A DNA stretch of 64,000 bases from Anaerocolumna chitinilytica (GTDB taxonomy: Bacteria > Bacillota > Clostridia > Lachnospirales > Lachnospiraceae): positions 810,001 to 874,000 of the forward strand of contig NZ_AP023368.1 in NCBI RefSeq assembly GCF_014218355.1. The letters are read 5' to 3'. This document shows positions 12,238 to 19,290 of this stretch, piece after piece (the stretch's first letter is position 1; every line of letters starts with the position of its first letter). The notes under the pieces were generated by a model, which was given only the letters and a program-made list of their open reading frames with translations, made no database searches and was not told the origin of the DNA. Made by a program: the position numbers and the translations under genes.

Positions 12238-12330
12238 AAGTCAGAATTCCTTTAACTTTCTAGTGTTAATTTAGTATATATAGCATTTTCATTTTTTATT
12301 TTCATTACTCACAAGAAAATACAATAGATT

Positions 12331-12810
12331 TTAGAGAGAGATGGTAATTTCGCGGTTGATCGGCTGATACTTTCGGTAAGTGGTTCCGGTCGCATCTAGC
12401 ATCTTTTTCGCAGCTCTTGTAGCATCGGTATTGGCATACTTGTCCGATAAGTAGATAATCTCTGAAATTCCCTTTTGAATAATTGCTTTTGTACACTCAT
12501 TGCAGGGAAATAAGGTGACATAAAGCTTTGCACCCTTCATATATGGACCGGTGTAATTAAGAATTGCATTCATTTCAGCATGGCACACATAAAAGTATTT
12601 AGTGTCAAGAGGGTTTCCTTCCCGTTCCCAGGAGAATTCATCGTCAGAACAGCCAATTGGCATACCGTTATAACCAACAGAAAGTATTTTGTTATCTTCA
12701 CTTACAATACAGGCACCTACGCTGGTGCTGGGATCTTTGCTTCGTTCAGCAGAAAAAATCGCAATGCCCATAAAATATTCATCCCAAGTTATATAGTCTT
12801 GCTTTTTCAT
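12331..12810 (-). CDS. dCMP deaminase family protein (ComE/Dcd-like)
   Basis: This 159-residue zinc deaminase has the HAE motif (His77, Glu79) in CHAEMNAIL and the PCNEC motif (Cys103, Cys106). It also has the family's additional N-terminal region with SKDPSTSVGACIV. Family members convert dCMP to dUMP for thymidylate synthesis and are named ComEB in Bacillus. AGGAGG precedes the ATG on the minus strand. It follows the same direction as the amidase gene but with about 90 bases between them. Confidence 0.9.
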   Translation of the reverse strand: MKKQDYITWDEYFMGIAIFSAERSKDPSTSVGACIVSEDNKILSVGYNGMPIGCSDDEFSWEREGNPLDTKYFYVCHAEMNAILNYTGPYMKGAKLYVTLFPCNECTKAIIQKGISEIIYLSDKYANTDATRAAKKMLDATGTTYRKYQPINREITISL

Positions 12811-12912
12811 TCCCTTATCCTCCTGTGACGCTCATCAGTTATAGAGTTATTTTAACATAGGGGGGAGGCAATGTAAAATTAAAATGTAGGTATTTAACTA
12901 AGATAGGTCTAT

Positions 12913-13161
12913 GGGGGCGGACGATGGCCAGGGGAGATATTTTTAAGTTTTTCCCTCGGGAACCCATATTCCACTAAAGGTTTAGAAAATATAACTGACA
13001 GATAAATCAGTGCCAAACTCGCTGTGTTGATGTGGCTGTGGAAGTTTATAGCCGCTCAGACAGTGGCACTGGTTTATCTAGTTATGTTTTCTAAGCCTTA
13101 AGTGTCATAAGGAGCCCCTCGAGGAAAAACTTAGAAATATCTCCCCTGGCCATCTGTTTAT
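12913..13161 (+). repeat. Long palindromic structured element, copy 1 (family B)
   Basis: The arms 12923-13013 and 13064-13154 are complementary over about 90 bases; the outermost 20 are perfectly paired and the whole is roughly 80-85% paired by eye. Conserved blocks shared with the inverted copy at 29856-30075 are the left flank GGGGGYGGACGATG, CCACTAAAG in the 5' arm, CAGTGCCAAACTCGCTG at the apex, CGCTCAGACARTGGCACTG on the descending side, CTTAAGTGTCATAAGG in the 3' arm, and CATCTGTTTAT at the right end. This copy has an extra 28-base apical hairpin (13025-13052). It encodes no protein. It lies between the dCMP deaminase gene and pstS. Confidence 0.85.
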
Positions 13162-13253
13162 ATTCATATAATTTTGTAGGATTGGTTTATAAGATATCAT
13201 GAAGGAGAGCATAGAGATGATTATAGAGCTATGGTTTTCTTCTTCTTCTTATT

Positions 13254-13280
13254 ATTACGTTTCATGCAATGAAACGTAAT
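13254..13280. repeat. Perfect 12-bp palindrome with 3-base loop upstream of pstS
   Basis: ATTACGTTTCAT (13254-13265), GCA, ATGAAACGTAAT (13269-13280) form a perfect dyad. No T-run follows on either strand, so it is more likely an operator or processed RNA hairpin than a terminator. Confidence 0.7.
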
Positions 13281-13411
13281 GTGTAAAGGAAGAAAAAATA
13301 TGGCGAAATAAAGGGTAAAAAAATGAAGGGGAGTCCGGTTATTTCAGTGATTTATTTGTAAAAATAGTACTAGAAGTTCACATTTTGCCCATTTTATGCG
13401 GCTTTTATGAC

Positions 13412-13465
13412 TTTACAAAAACTTTACATTCAAAAAATATACCGATTACATAGGCATAGTAGAAT
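13412..13465 (+). promoter_or_regulatory. Pho-box-like direct repeats and activator-dependent promoter of pstS
   Basis: TTTACA at 13412-13417 and 13423-13428 and ATTACA at 13445-13450 lie in an 11-base register (offsets 0, 11, 33), as in PhoP/PhoB boxes of Firmicutes. TAGAAT at 13460-13465 is a possible -10 with no good -35 at 17 bases, which fits an activator-dependent promoter. The likely activator is the PhoB homologue encoded at 18538. About 65 bases of leader precede pstS. Confidence 0.7.
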
Positions 13466-13530
13466 GTAACCTGTAAGTAAGACAACTAAGAAACATAACA
13501 GGGGGATTCCCAATCAAGGAGGAAAAAATA

Positions 13531-14451
13531 ATGAAGCTAAAAAATAAGGCTTTGGCAGTTCTTTTAACAATTGCACTTGTAGGTATTCTTGGAGGATGCG
13601 CTAAGACAAATAATACATCAGATTCCAATGCAACAACTCCTACAAAGGAAGCTACAGATACAGCAACCGATACACCTGCAGCAACAGATACACCTTCTAC
13701 CGAAAATTTATCCGGTACAGTAACCATAACAGGTTCCACATCAGTTGATAAGATTTTAAATGATATGATTGATGAATTTACAGCAAATAATCCTGACGTA
13801 ACTATTAATTATACAGGAACCGGTTCTTCTGCCGGTATTGCAGATTCCATTTCAGGAGCAAATGATATCGGTGCTTCTTCCAGAAATTTAAAAGATGACG
13901 AGAAGTCAGCTGGTTTAAAAGAAACAATATTTGCTTATGACGGTATTGCAATCGCAGTTAACCCTGCAAACCCCGTAACAGACATTTCTACAGAAAATCT
14001 TGCTAAGATATTCTCAGGCCAGATTACTAACTGGAAAGATGTTGGCGGAAATGATGCTAAGATCGTTGTCGTATCCAGAGAAGGTGCTTCCGGAACCAGA
14101 AGTGCATTTGAAGAACTTGTAAAATTAGAAGATGCCGGCGGATTAACCGAGGATGCTACAGTTGCTGAAGGAAATGGTAATGTTCAGACGGCAGTAGCCG
14201 GAAATGAAAATGCTATCGGATACGTATCCTTCTCCTTTATTGATAACACGGTAAAGGCGCTTACTGTAAATGGTGTTGAAGGAACTCCTGAAAATGCGAA
14301 ATCCGGTGAGTATGTACTCTCAAGACCATTCTTATTCGTATACAATGACGCAAAAGCATCAGCTGCTGCAAAGGCCTTTGTAGAATTCGCATTAAGCGAT
14401 GATGGTCAGGCATTTGTAGAGAAACACGGAGGAATAAAATTAGATAAATGA
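13531..14451 (+). CDS. pstS: Phosphate-binding lipoprotein PstS
   Basis: The 306-residue product has a lipoprotein signal (ALAVLLTIALVGILGGC, lipidated Cys at the end), a Thr/Asp-rich linker of about 35 residues, and then the PstS core starting at LSGTVTITGSTSVDKI. The phosphate site motifs GSTS, GTGSSAGI, GASSRNLK and SREGASGTRSAFEEL are present. It captures phosphate outside the membrane and delivers it to PstCA. AAGGAGGAAAAAATA precedes ATG. Its stop overlaps the start of pstC, so the two are translationally linked. Confidence 0.95.
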   Translation: MKLKNKALAVLLTIALVGILGGCAKTNNTSDSNATTPTKEATDTATDTPAATDTPSTENLSGTVTITGSTSVDKILNDMIDEFTANNPDVTINYTGTGSSAGIADSISGANDIGASSRNLKDDEKSAGLKETIFAYDGIAIAVNPANPVTDISTENLAKIFSGQITNWKDVGGNDAKIVVVSREGASGTRSAFEELVKLEDAGGLTEDATVAEGNGNVQTAVAGNENAIGYVSFSFIDNTVKALTVNGVEGTPENAKSGEYVLSRPFLFVYNDAKASAAAKAFVEFALSDDGQAFVEKHGGIKLDK

Positions 14452-15371
14452 TGAGCAAGAAAGTAAGCAATCAAAACAAGGCGGGCAAAGCAGTAGAATA
14501 TACAGAAGTACTATTTCGAGTGATTTTTCTCCTAAGTGCGTTAGTCAGTGTTCTGAGCGTTGTTGCAATTATCGTCTTCGTATTCGCAAAAGGTTTAAAG
14601 CCTTTCTTCGGAAAAGATGCTTACAGCTTTCTCCAGTTTATAACCGGATTAAAATGGGATCCGAACAAAAATCTCTTCGGAATACTCTATATGATAGTAG
14701 GATCCTTGTTTGCAACCCTGGGCGCAATAGTGCTCGGGGTTCCAATCGGTTTATTGACAGCTGTATTTATCGCCGAGTTGGCACCTAAAAAGTTAGTTTC
14801 AGTTATTAAGCCGGGAATAGAATTATTAGCCGGCATTCCGTCCGTTATATACGGAGCCTTTGGCCTTGGTGTTATCGTACCCTTAATTAATAAAATATCC
14901 CCTACAGGACAGGGACAGTCATTACTGGCTGTTATCTGTGTTCTGACAATCATGGTACTGCCTACAATTATATCCTTAAGTGAGAGCAGCATTCGTGCAG
15001 TACCAAAATCATACAGAGAAGCATCCTATGGTCTGGGCGCTTCTAAGATACAGACAATCTTTCAGGCGGTTGTACCGGCAGCCCGTTCCGGAATATTAAC
15101 CGCTACCGTCCTTGGTATTGGCAGGGCTATCGGAGAAACCATGGCAGTAATGATGATTGCAGGAAATAATATCGGCGGTCTGCCTACCAGTATTTTCTCG
15201 AAAGTAAGACCTTTGACCACAAACATTGCCATGGAAATGAGTTATGCTTCCGGAAGGCATCAGGATATGCTTTTTGCGACCGGAGTAATCCTTTTCACTT
15301 TCATTATGGTCATTAATTTTACATTAATCCGGCTGACAAAAAGGCTTGGAAATGAAGGCCCTTTAAGATAA
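14448..15371 (+). CDS. pstC: Phosphate ABC transporter permease PstC
   Basis: This 307-residue inner-membrane permease has six predicted membrane helices. The cytoplasmic coupling loop reads SYREASYGLGASKIQTIFQAVVPAARSGI, the EAA motif contacting PstB, and later ATVLGIGRAIGETMAVMMIAGN is typical of PstC. The start ATG at 14448 overlaps the pstS stop (ATGATG); the second ATG at 14451 is an equally possible start. It forms the channel with PstA. Confidence 0.95.
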   Translation: MMSKKVSNQNKAGKAVEYTEVLFRVIFLLSALVSVLSVVAIIVFVFAKGLKPFFGKDAYSFLQFITGLKWDPNKNLFGILYMIVGSLFATLGAIVLGVPIGLLTAVFIAELAPKKLVSVIKPGIELLAGIPSVIYGAFGLGVIVPLINKISPTGQGQSLLAVICVLTIMVLPTIISLSESSIRAVPKSYREASYGLGASKIQTIFQAVVPAARSGILTATVLGIGRAIGETMAVMMIAGNNIGGLPTSIFSKVRPLTTNIAMEMSYASGRHQDMLFATGVILFTFIMVINFTLIRLTKRLGNEGPLR

Positions 15372-15393
15372 GTACTTATTACGCCTGGGTAAT

Positions 15394-15461
15394 CCCCGGT
15401 GTAAACTGGGGTGTTTAAAAGGTATGAAGGGTAGGTTGAAAAATAATTTTAGTTTTCAACC
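15394..15461 (+). promoter_or_regulatory. Two intercistronic hairpins between pstC and pstA
   Basis: CCCCGG (15394-15399) pairs with CTGGGG (15406-15411), and GGTTGAAAA (15434-15442) pairs perfectly with TTTTCAACC (15453-15461). A small TCCAA/TTGGA hairpin follows before the ribosome site of pstA. They may set the ratio of PstA to PstC or mark RNA processing. There is no T-run after any of them. Confidence 0.65.
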
Positions 15462-15514
15462 AGCGATTAAGGAGTCCAATTATTAGTTGGATATTCAGGG
15501 AGAGGTTTGGTCAA

Positions 15515-16669
15515 ATGAATAATAAAAACTGGAACAATAGAAAAATGAAAGATGGTCTGCTAAGAAGTTTAATTTATCTGTCCACCGGAGTAACAATAAG
15601 TATCTTATTTATTATTATCGGTTTTGTCCTTTATAAGGGTTTACCAGGAATCAATGTTAATTTCCTGACAAGAAACTGGGAGGATAAAACTACTTTTGTT
15701 AACGTAAAAGCAGATGCTTCAAAAGCCGGAACAGACAACCAGGATTACATTGCTTCTCTCGGTATTACCGTAAAAGAAGGGGAGAAGAATCTGATTATCA
15801 CAAAGATTGATAAGAAATCCGCAGTTCATAATGCAGCAAATTTAAAAAATGAGGCGTATGGGCTGAAAAAGGAAGACATTATCAGTAAAATAGGCAGTGA
15901 TAACACAGCAGATATGTCCTACGCAGATGCCTTAAAGCTGTTGAAGGAAAGTGGCGGAACGCTGCGATTGAAAGTTGTTAGGCCCGGCGGTGGTATAGTA
16001 CCAATGTTTGTTTCTACTATCTATATTATTTTGTTATCACTTGCAATTGCAGGACCCGTTGGTATCAGTGCGGCAATCTATCTGAATGAATATGCAAAAC
16101 CCGGCAGAATATTAAACAGCATCCGTTTTGCGATTCAAAACCTGGCAGGAATACCTTCTATTATATATGGACTTTTTGGTATGCTCTTATTTGTGCAGAC
16201 CTTAAAAATGCAGTATTCTATCTTAGCAGGCTCCCTTACTTTGAGCATTTTACTTCTTCCAACGATTATTTCAACCACAGAAGAAGCATTAAAAGAAATA
16301 CCCAGGTCTTACAGAGAAGGTTCCTATGGACTGGGAGCAACGAAGTTGCAGACAATCGCAAAAATTATTCTGCCCGGTGCATTACCCGGAATTCTGGTTG
16401 CAGTTATTTTAAGTATCGGCAGAATTGTCGGAGAATCAGCAGCACTTATTTTTACAGCAGGTACGATTGCACAAATACCGGAAGGCCTGGTCGGTGGAAA
16501 GTCATCGGCTGCAACCTTAACCACCAAGATGTACTGGCTTATTAAGGAAACAGGTGATTTAAGCTCTGCAAGTTCAATCGCTGTAGTATTACTGATTCTT
16601 ATCATTCTTTTAAATATCGCTTCAAAGATGATAACAAAGTCATTTTTAAAGAAAACCGGAAATGCCTAA
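15515..16669 (+). CDS. pstA: Phosphate ABC transporter permease PstA with an inserted PDZ domain
   Basis: The 384-residue product is about 90 residues longer than usual PstA. After the first membrane helix (about residues 18-42), residues 81-157 form a PDZ-like domain in the first outside loop: LGITVKEG, NLIITKID, SAVHNAANL, GLKKEDIISKIG, MSYADALKLL, GTLRLKVVRPGGG. The remaining five helices and the EAA loop SYREGSYGLGATKLQTIAKIILPGALPGI are standard, as is SIGRIVGESAALIFTAG. AGGGAGAGG precedes the ATG. It pairs with PstC; the PDZ may bind PstS, a protease or a wall partner, which is inference. Confidence 0.95.
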   Translation: MNNKNWNNRKMKDGLLRSLIYLSTGVTISILFIIIGFVLYKGLPGINVNFLTRNWEDKTTFVNVKADASKAGTDNQDYIASLGITVKEGEKNLIITKIDKKSAVHNAANLKNEAYGLKKEDIISKIGSDNTADMSYADALKLLKESGGTLRLKVVRPGGGIVPMFVSTIYIILLSLAIAGPVGISAAIYLNEYAKPGRILNSIRFAIQNLAGIPSIIYGLFGMLLFVQTLKMQYSILAGSLTLSILLLPTIISTTEEALKEIPRSYREGSYGLGATKLQTIAKIILPGALPGILVAVILSIGRIVGESAALIFTAGTIAQIPEGLVGGKSSAATLTTKMYWLIKETGDLSSASSIAVVLLILIILLNIASKMITKSFLKKTGNA

Positions 16670-16702
16670 TAAATTAGAATTTTGACTATAAATAAAAGAG
16701 TG

Positions 16703-16719
16703 TTCAATTGATGATTGAA
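16703..16719 (+). promoter_or_regulatory. Hairpin just before the pstB ribosome binding site
   Basis: TTCAAT (16703-16708) pairs with ATTGAA (16714-16719), followed by TATTCAGAAAAGAGG and the pstB start. The sequence after the hairpin resembles those before pstA, xylB and hslO. Confidence 0.5.
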
Positions 16720-16739
16720 TATTCAGAAAAGAGGTTATT

Positions 16740-17498
16740 TTGAGCGAAAAAGTGAAATTTACAGTCAGAGACCTGGATTTATTCTATGGAAACTTTCAGG
16801 CCCTTAAGAACATAAATATGAACATAGAACAGGGCAAGATTACAGCTTTTATAGGACCGTCAGGCTGTGGAAAATCTACCTTTTTAAAAACATTAAACAG
16901 AATGAATGACTTGGTTGAGGGAGTTAAGATTAATGGAGAAGTAACTCTTGATGGTGTGGATATCTATAAGGATTTTGATGCTATCATGTTAAGATCCAGA
17001 GTTGGTATGGTATTTCAGCAGCCCAATCCATTCCCAATGAGTATTTATGATAATGTAGCCTATGGTCCGAGAATACATGGAGTTAAGAAAAAGAGCGCTT
17101 TGGATGAAATAGTAGAGAAGTCTTTAAGACAGGCAGCTATTTGGGACGAAGTGAAAGATAAGTTAAAGAAAAGTGCTTTGGCAGTGTCCGGCGGACAGCA
17201 GCAGAGAATCTGTATTGCCAGAACACTTGCAATTGAACCGGAAGTTATTTTAATGGATGAACCGACTTCAGCACTTGACCCTATCTCAACTATTAAGATT
17301 GAAGATCTTGCTTCAGAATTAAAGAAGAACTATACTATCATTATAGTAACACATAATATGCAGCAAGCAGGACGTATATCGGATAAAACAGCCTTTTTCC
17401 TGACAGGAGAGGTGATAGAATACGGTGATACGGAGCAGATATTTAACAAACCGGTAAATAAAAAGACAGAAGATTATATAACAGGAAGATTTGGCTGA
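16740..17498 (+). CDS. pstB: Phosphate ABC transporter ATP-binding protein PstB
   Basis: This 252-residue ATPase powers phosphate import through PstCA. It has Walker [10 protein letters not shown], the Q-loop [21 protein letters not shown] characteristic of PstB, signature SGGQQQR, Walker [14 protein letters not shown] and the switch His in VTHNMQQA. The start is the TTG at 16740, six bases after AAGAGG; no ATG is better placed. The rare start codon may lower its expression relative to pstA. Confidence 0.95.
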   Translation: MSEKVKFTVRDLDLFYGNFQALKNINMNIEQGKITAFIGPSGCGKSTFLKTLNRMNDLVEGVKINGEVTLDGVDIYKDFDAIMLRSRVGMVFQQPNPFPMSIYDNVAYGPRIHGVKKKSALDEIVEKSLRQAAIWDEVKDKLKKSALAVSGGQQQRICIARTLAIEPEVILMDEPTSALDPISTIKIEDLASELKKNYTIIIVTHNMQQAGRISDKTAFFLTGEVIEYGDTEQIFNKPVNKKTEDYITGRFG

Positions 17499-17866
17499 TT
17501 CCATGAATCGTCAAACAGAAGCCGTCCGAAGAGAATACAAAAGTATGGATTTTAAGGATTTTGATAGAAATAATTTAAATAAATTTTACAGAAACTATAA
17601 TTTACAGGAAATATTATAGCGTATAATCAAGAGGAATTTACAGAAGCCTTAATTAACTGGAATAATTCCATGAGATAATTTACAAAAGCAATAATTTCCA
17701 GGAATTAAATAGGACTTTCGGGACTTTAATTTTAAGTAAAACCTTTATATCACTTAAGATTAATAGAATCTAAGTAAAGTGTTCTTAAAAGACTTGCAAA
17801 TATATACAAAAATGCTATGATATTGATAATTAAATTGCCCTATGGGCGGATAGGAGCTGAAATAGA
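17499..17866 (+). promoter_or_regulatory. pstB-phoU intergenic region with four TTTACA sites and a promoter
   Basis: TTTACA, the Pho half-site, occurs at 17585, 17601, 17637 and 17679 within 100 bases. The spacing (16, 36, 42) does not keep the 11-base register seen upstream of pstS, so a second Pho box is possible but not shown. TTGCAA (17794-17799) and TATGAT (17816-17821), 16 bases apart, are a plausible promoter for phoU. There is no gene in this region. Confidence 0.5.
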
Positions 17867-18514
17867 ATGAGGCAGACTTTTCTTGCACAGTTGGAGGAGC
17901 TAAATAATGATGTAATAAAGATGGGAAGTATATTGGAACTGTCAATGAATGAAATGATTGGTGTTATTCATGACAAGGATGTTGAAAAGGCAAAGAAGAT
18001 TATTGACCGTGATGATGAGATTGATTTGCTGGAACAGCAGATTGAAAAAGAGTGCATCAATATCATTGCGAAGCAGCAGCCGTTGGCATCTGATTTAAGA
18101 AAGATAACTTCCATTATGAAGATAATAACGGATATTGAACGTATTGCAGATCAATGTGCCGATATTTCAGAGTATGTAATTAAACTGAATAAATATCCCC
18201 AGATGGAAGCACCGAAATCCTTGGAGTCAATGATTGAAGCAATGAAAAAAATGGTTATTAACACCATTGACAGCTTTGTTGAAGGAGATGTGGAAAAAGC
18301 AAAGTCTGTTATTGAGGCAGACGATGAAGTAGACGGTGATTTTGAAAAAATTACAGATGAGCTGTCCTTTACCATGCAGAACAAACCTGAGTTAGTACCC
18401 CAGTGTATCTGCTATTTGATGATGATTAAATATCTGGAGAGAATGGCGGATCATGCTACCAATATAGCGGAATGGATAACCTATATTGTTACTGGAAATC
18501 TAACGGTTGGTTAA
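17867..18514 (+). CDS. phoU: Phosphate signalling protein PhoU
   Basis: The 215-residue, all-helical product has the two repeated three-helix bundles of PhoU, each with an acidic metal-binding motif (DRDDEIDLLEQQIEKEC and EADDEVDGDFEKI). PhoU links the Pst transporter to PhoR so that the kinase is off in high phosphate. The ribosome site is GGATAGGAGCTGAAATAGA before ATG. It is followed after 23 bases by the phoB-type regulator gene. Confidence 0.95.
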   Translation: MRQTFLAQLEELNNDVIKMGSILELSMNEMIGVIHDKDVEKAKKIIDRDDEIDLLEQQIEKECINIIAKQQPLASDLRKITSIMKIITDIERIADQCADISEYVIKLNKYPQMEAPKSLESMIEAMKKMVINTIDSFVEGDVEKAKSVIEADDEVDGDFEKITDELSFTMQNKPELVPQCICYLMMIKYLERMADHATNIAEWITYIVTGNLTVG

Positions 18515-18537
18515 AGTTCACGTAAGGGGGGATTTTC

Positions 18538-19242
18538 ATGAAAACAATATTAGCAGTAGACGATGAAGAACATATCTTGGAATTACTGGCTTATAATTTG
18601 GAAAGAGATGGTTATAGAGTTCTAAAGGCTGAATCCGGTGAACATGCCCTTGAAATACTGGCCGCCGAAAAAGTTGATATTGTACTGTTGGACTGGATGC
18701 TTCCAGGAATAGACGGAATTGAAGTACTGCGTAGAATTCGATCAGATAAGAATTACCGCAGTATTCCTGTTATATTTCTGACTGCAAAAGGGGATGAAAT
18801 CAGTAAGGTAGTGGGTCTTGAGGTTGGTTCCGATGATTATCTGGTGAAACCTTTTGGAATCCATGAGCTATCTGCTCGTATCAAAGCAGTACTTAGAAGG
18901 ACAGAAGGAATCACGAAAAACACTGATGAAAAGGATGATAGGGAAGAAAAACTTGTCATTGACCATATGGAAATTAATCGTTCCAGAAGAACTGTAACCC
19001 TTGATGGGATTCCAATAGAATTATCCTTTAAGGAATTTGAGCTCTTATATCTTCTTGCGAAAAACAGAGGGATTGTATTTACCAGAGATAACCTCTTAGA
19101 AAAGGTCTGGGGATATGATTATATCGGTGAGACCAGGACTGTGGATGTTCACGTAAGCAATTTAAGAAAGAAGATAGAAAAAGATGAAAGTCATCCTATC
19201 TACATCAAAACAGTAAGAGGAATAGGTTACAAGTTTGCTTAA
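18538..19242 (+). CDS. phoB: Phosphate regulon response regulator, OmpR/PhoB family
   Basis: The 234-residue protein has a receiver domain with the acidic pair Asp8-Asp9, phospho-acceptor Asp52 (VLLDWMLPG) and switch Lys in LVKPFG. A winged-helix DNA-binding domain with FTRDNLLEKVWGYDYIGETRTVDVHVSNLRKK follows. Its place next to phoU and phoR identifies it as the Pho regulator (PhoP in Bacillus naming). It probably binds the TTTACA repeats upstream of pstS. AAGGGGGG precedes the ATG. Confidence 0.93.
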   Translation: MKTILAVDDEEHILELLAYNLERDGYRVLKAESGEHALEILAAEKVDIVLLDWMLPGIDGIEVLRRIRSDKNYRSIPVIFLTAKGDEISKVVGLEVGSDDYLVKPFGIHELSARIKAVLRRTEGITKNTDEKDDREEKLVIDHMEINRSRRTVTLDGIPIELSFKEFELLYLLAKNRGIVFTRDNLLEKVWGYDYIGETRTVDVHVSNLRKKIEKDESHPIYIKTVRGIGYKFA

Positions 19243-19290
19243 AGCAGGGTGTGATTTCAATATGCGTACGCCCATAATATGGAGGTTAAT

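Noticed and set aside
12580..12828. 82-residue plus-strand ORF opposite the dCMP deaminase gene
   Set aside because: Antisense to a conserved zinc deaminase; no ribosome site.
12913..13161. Family B palindrome as an insertion sequence or group II intron
   Set aside because: There is no ORF, the outer ends differ between copies, no flanking target duplication could be seen, and the intron domain V signature was not found.
12913..13161. Family B palindrome as a retron msr-msd
   Set aside because: No reverse transcriptase gene lies next to either copy.
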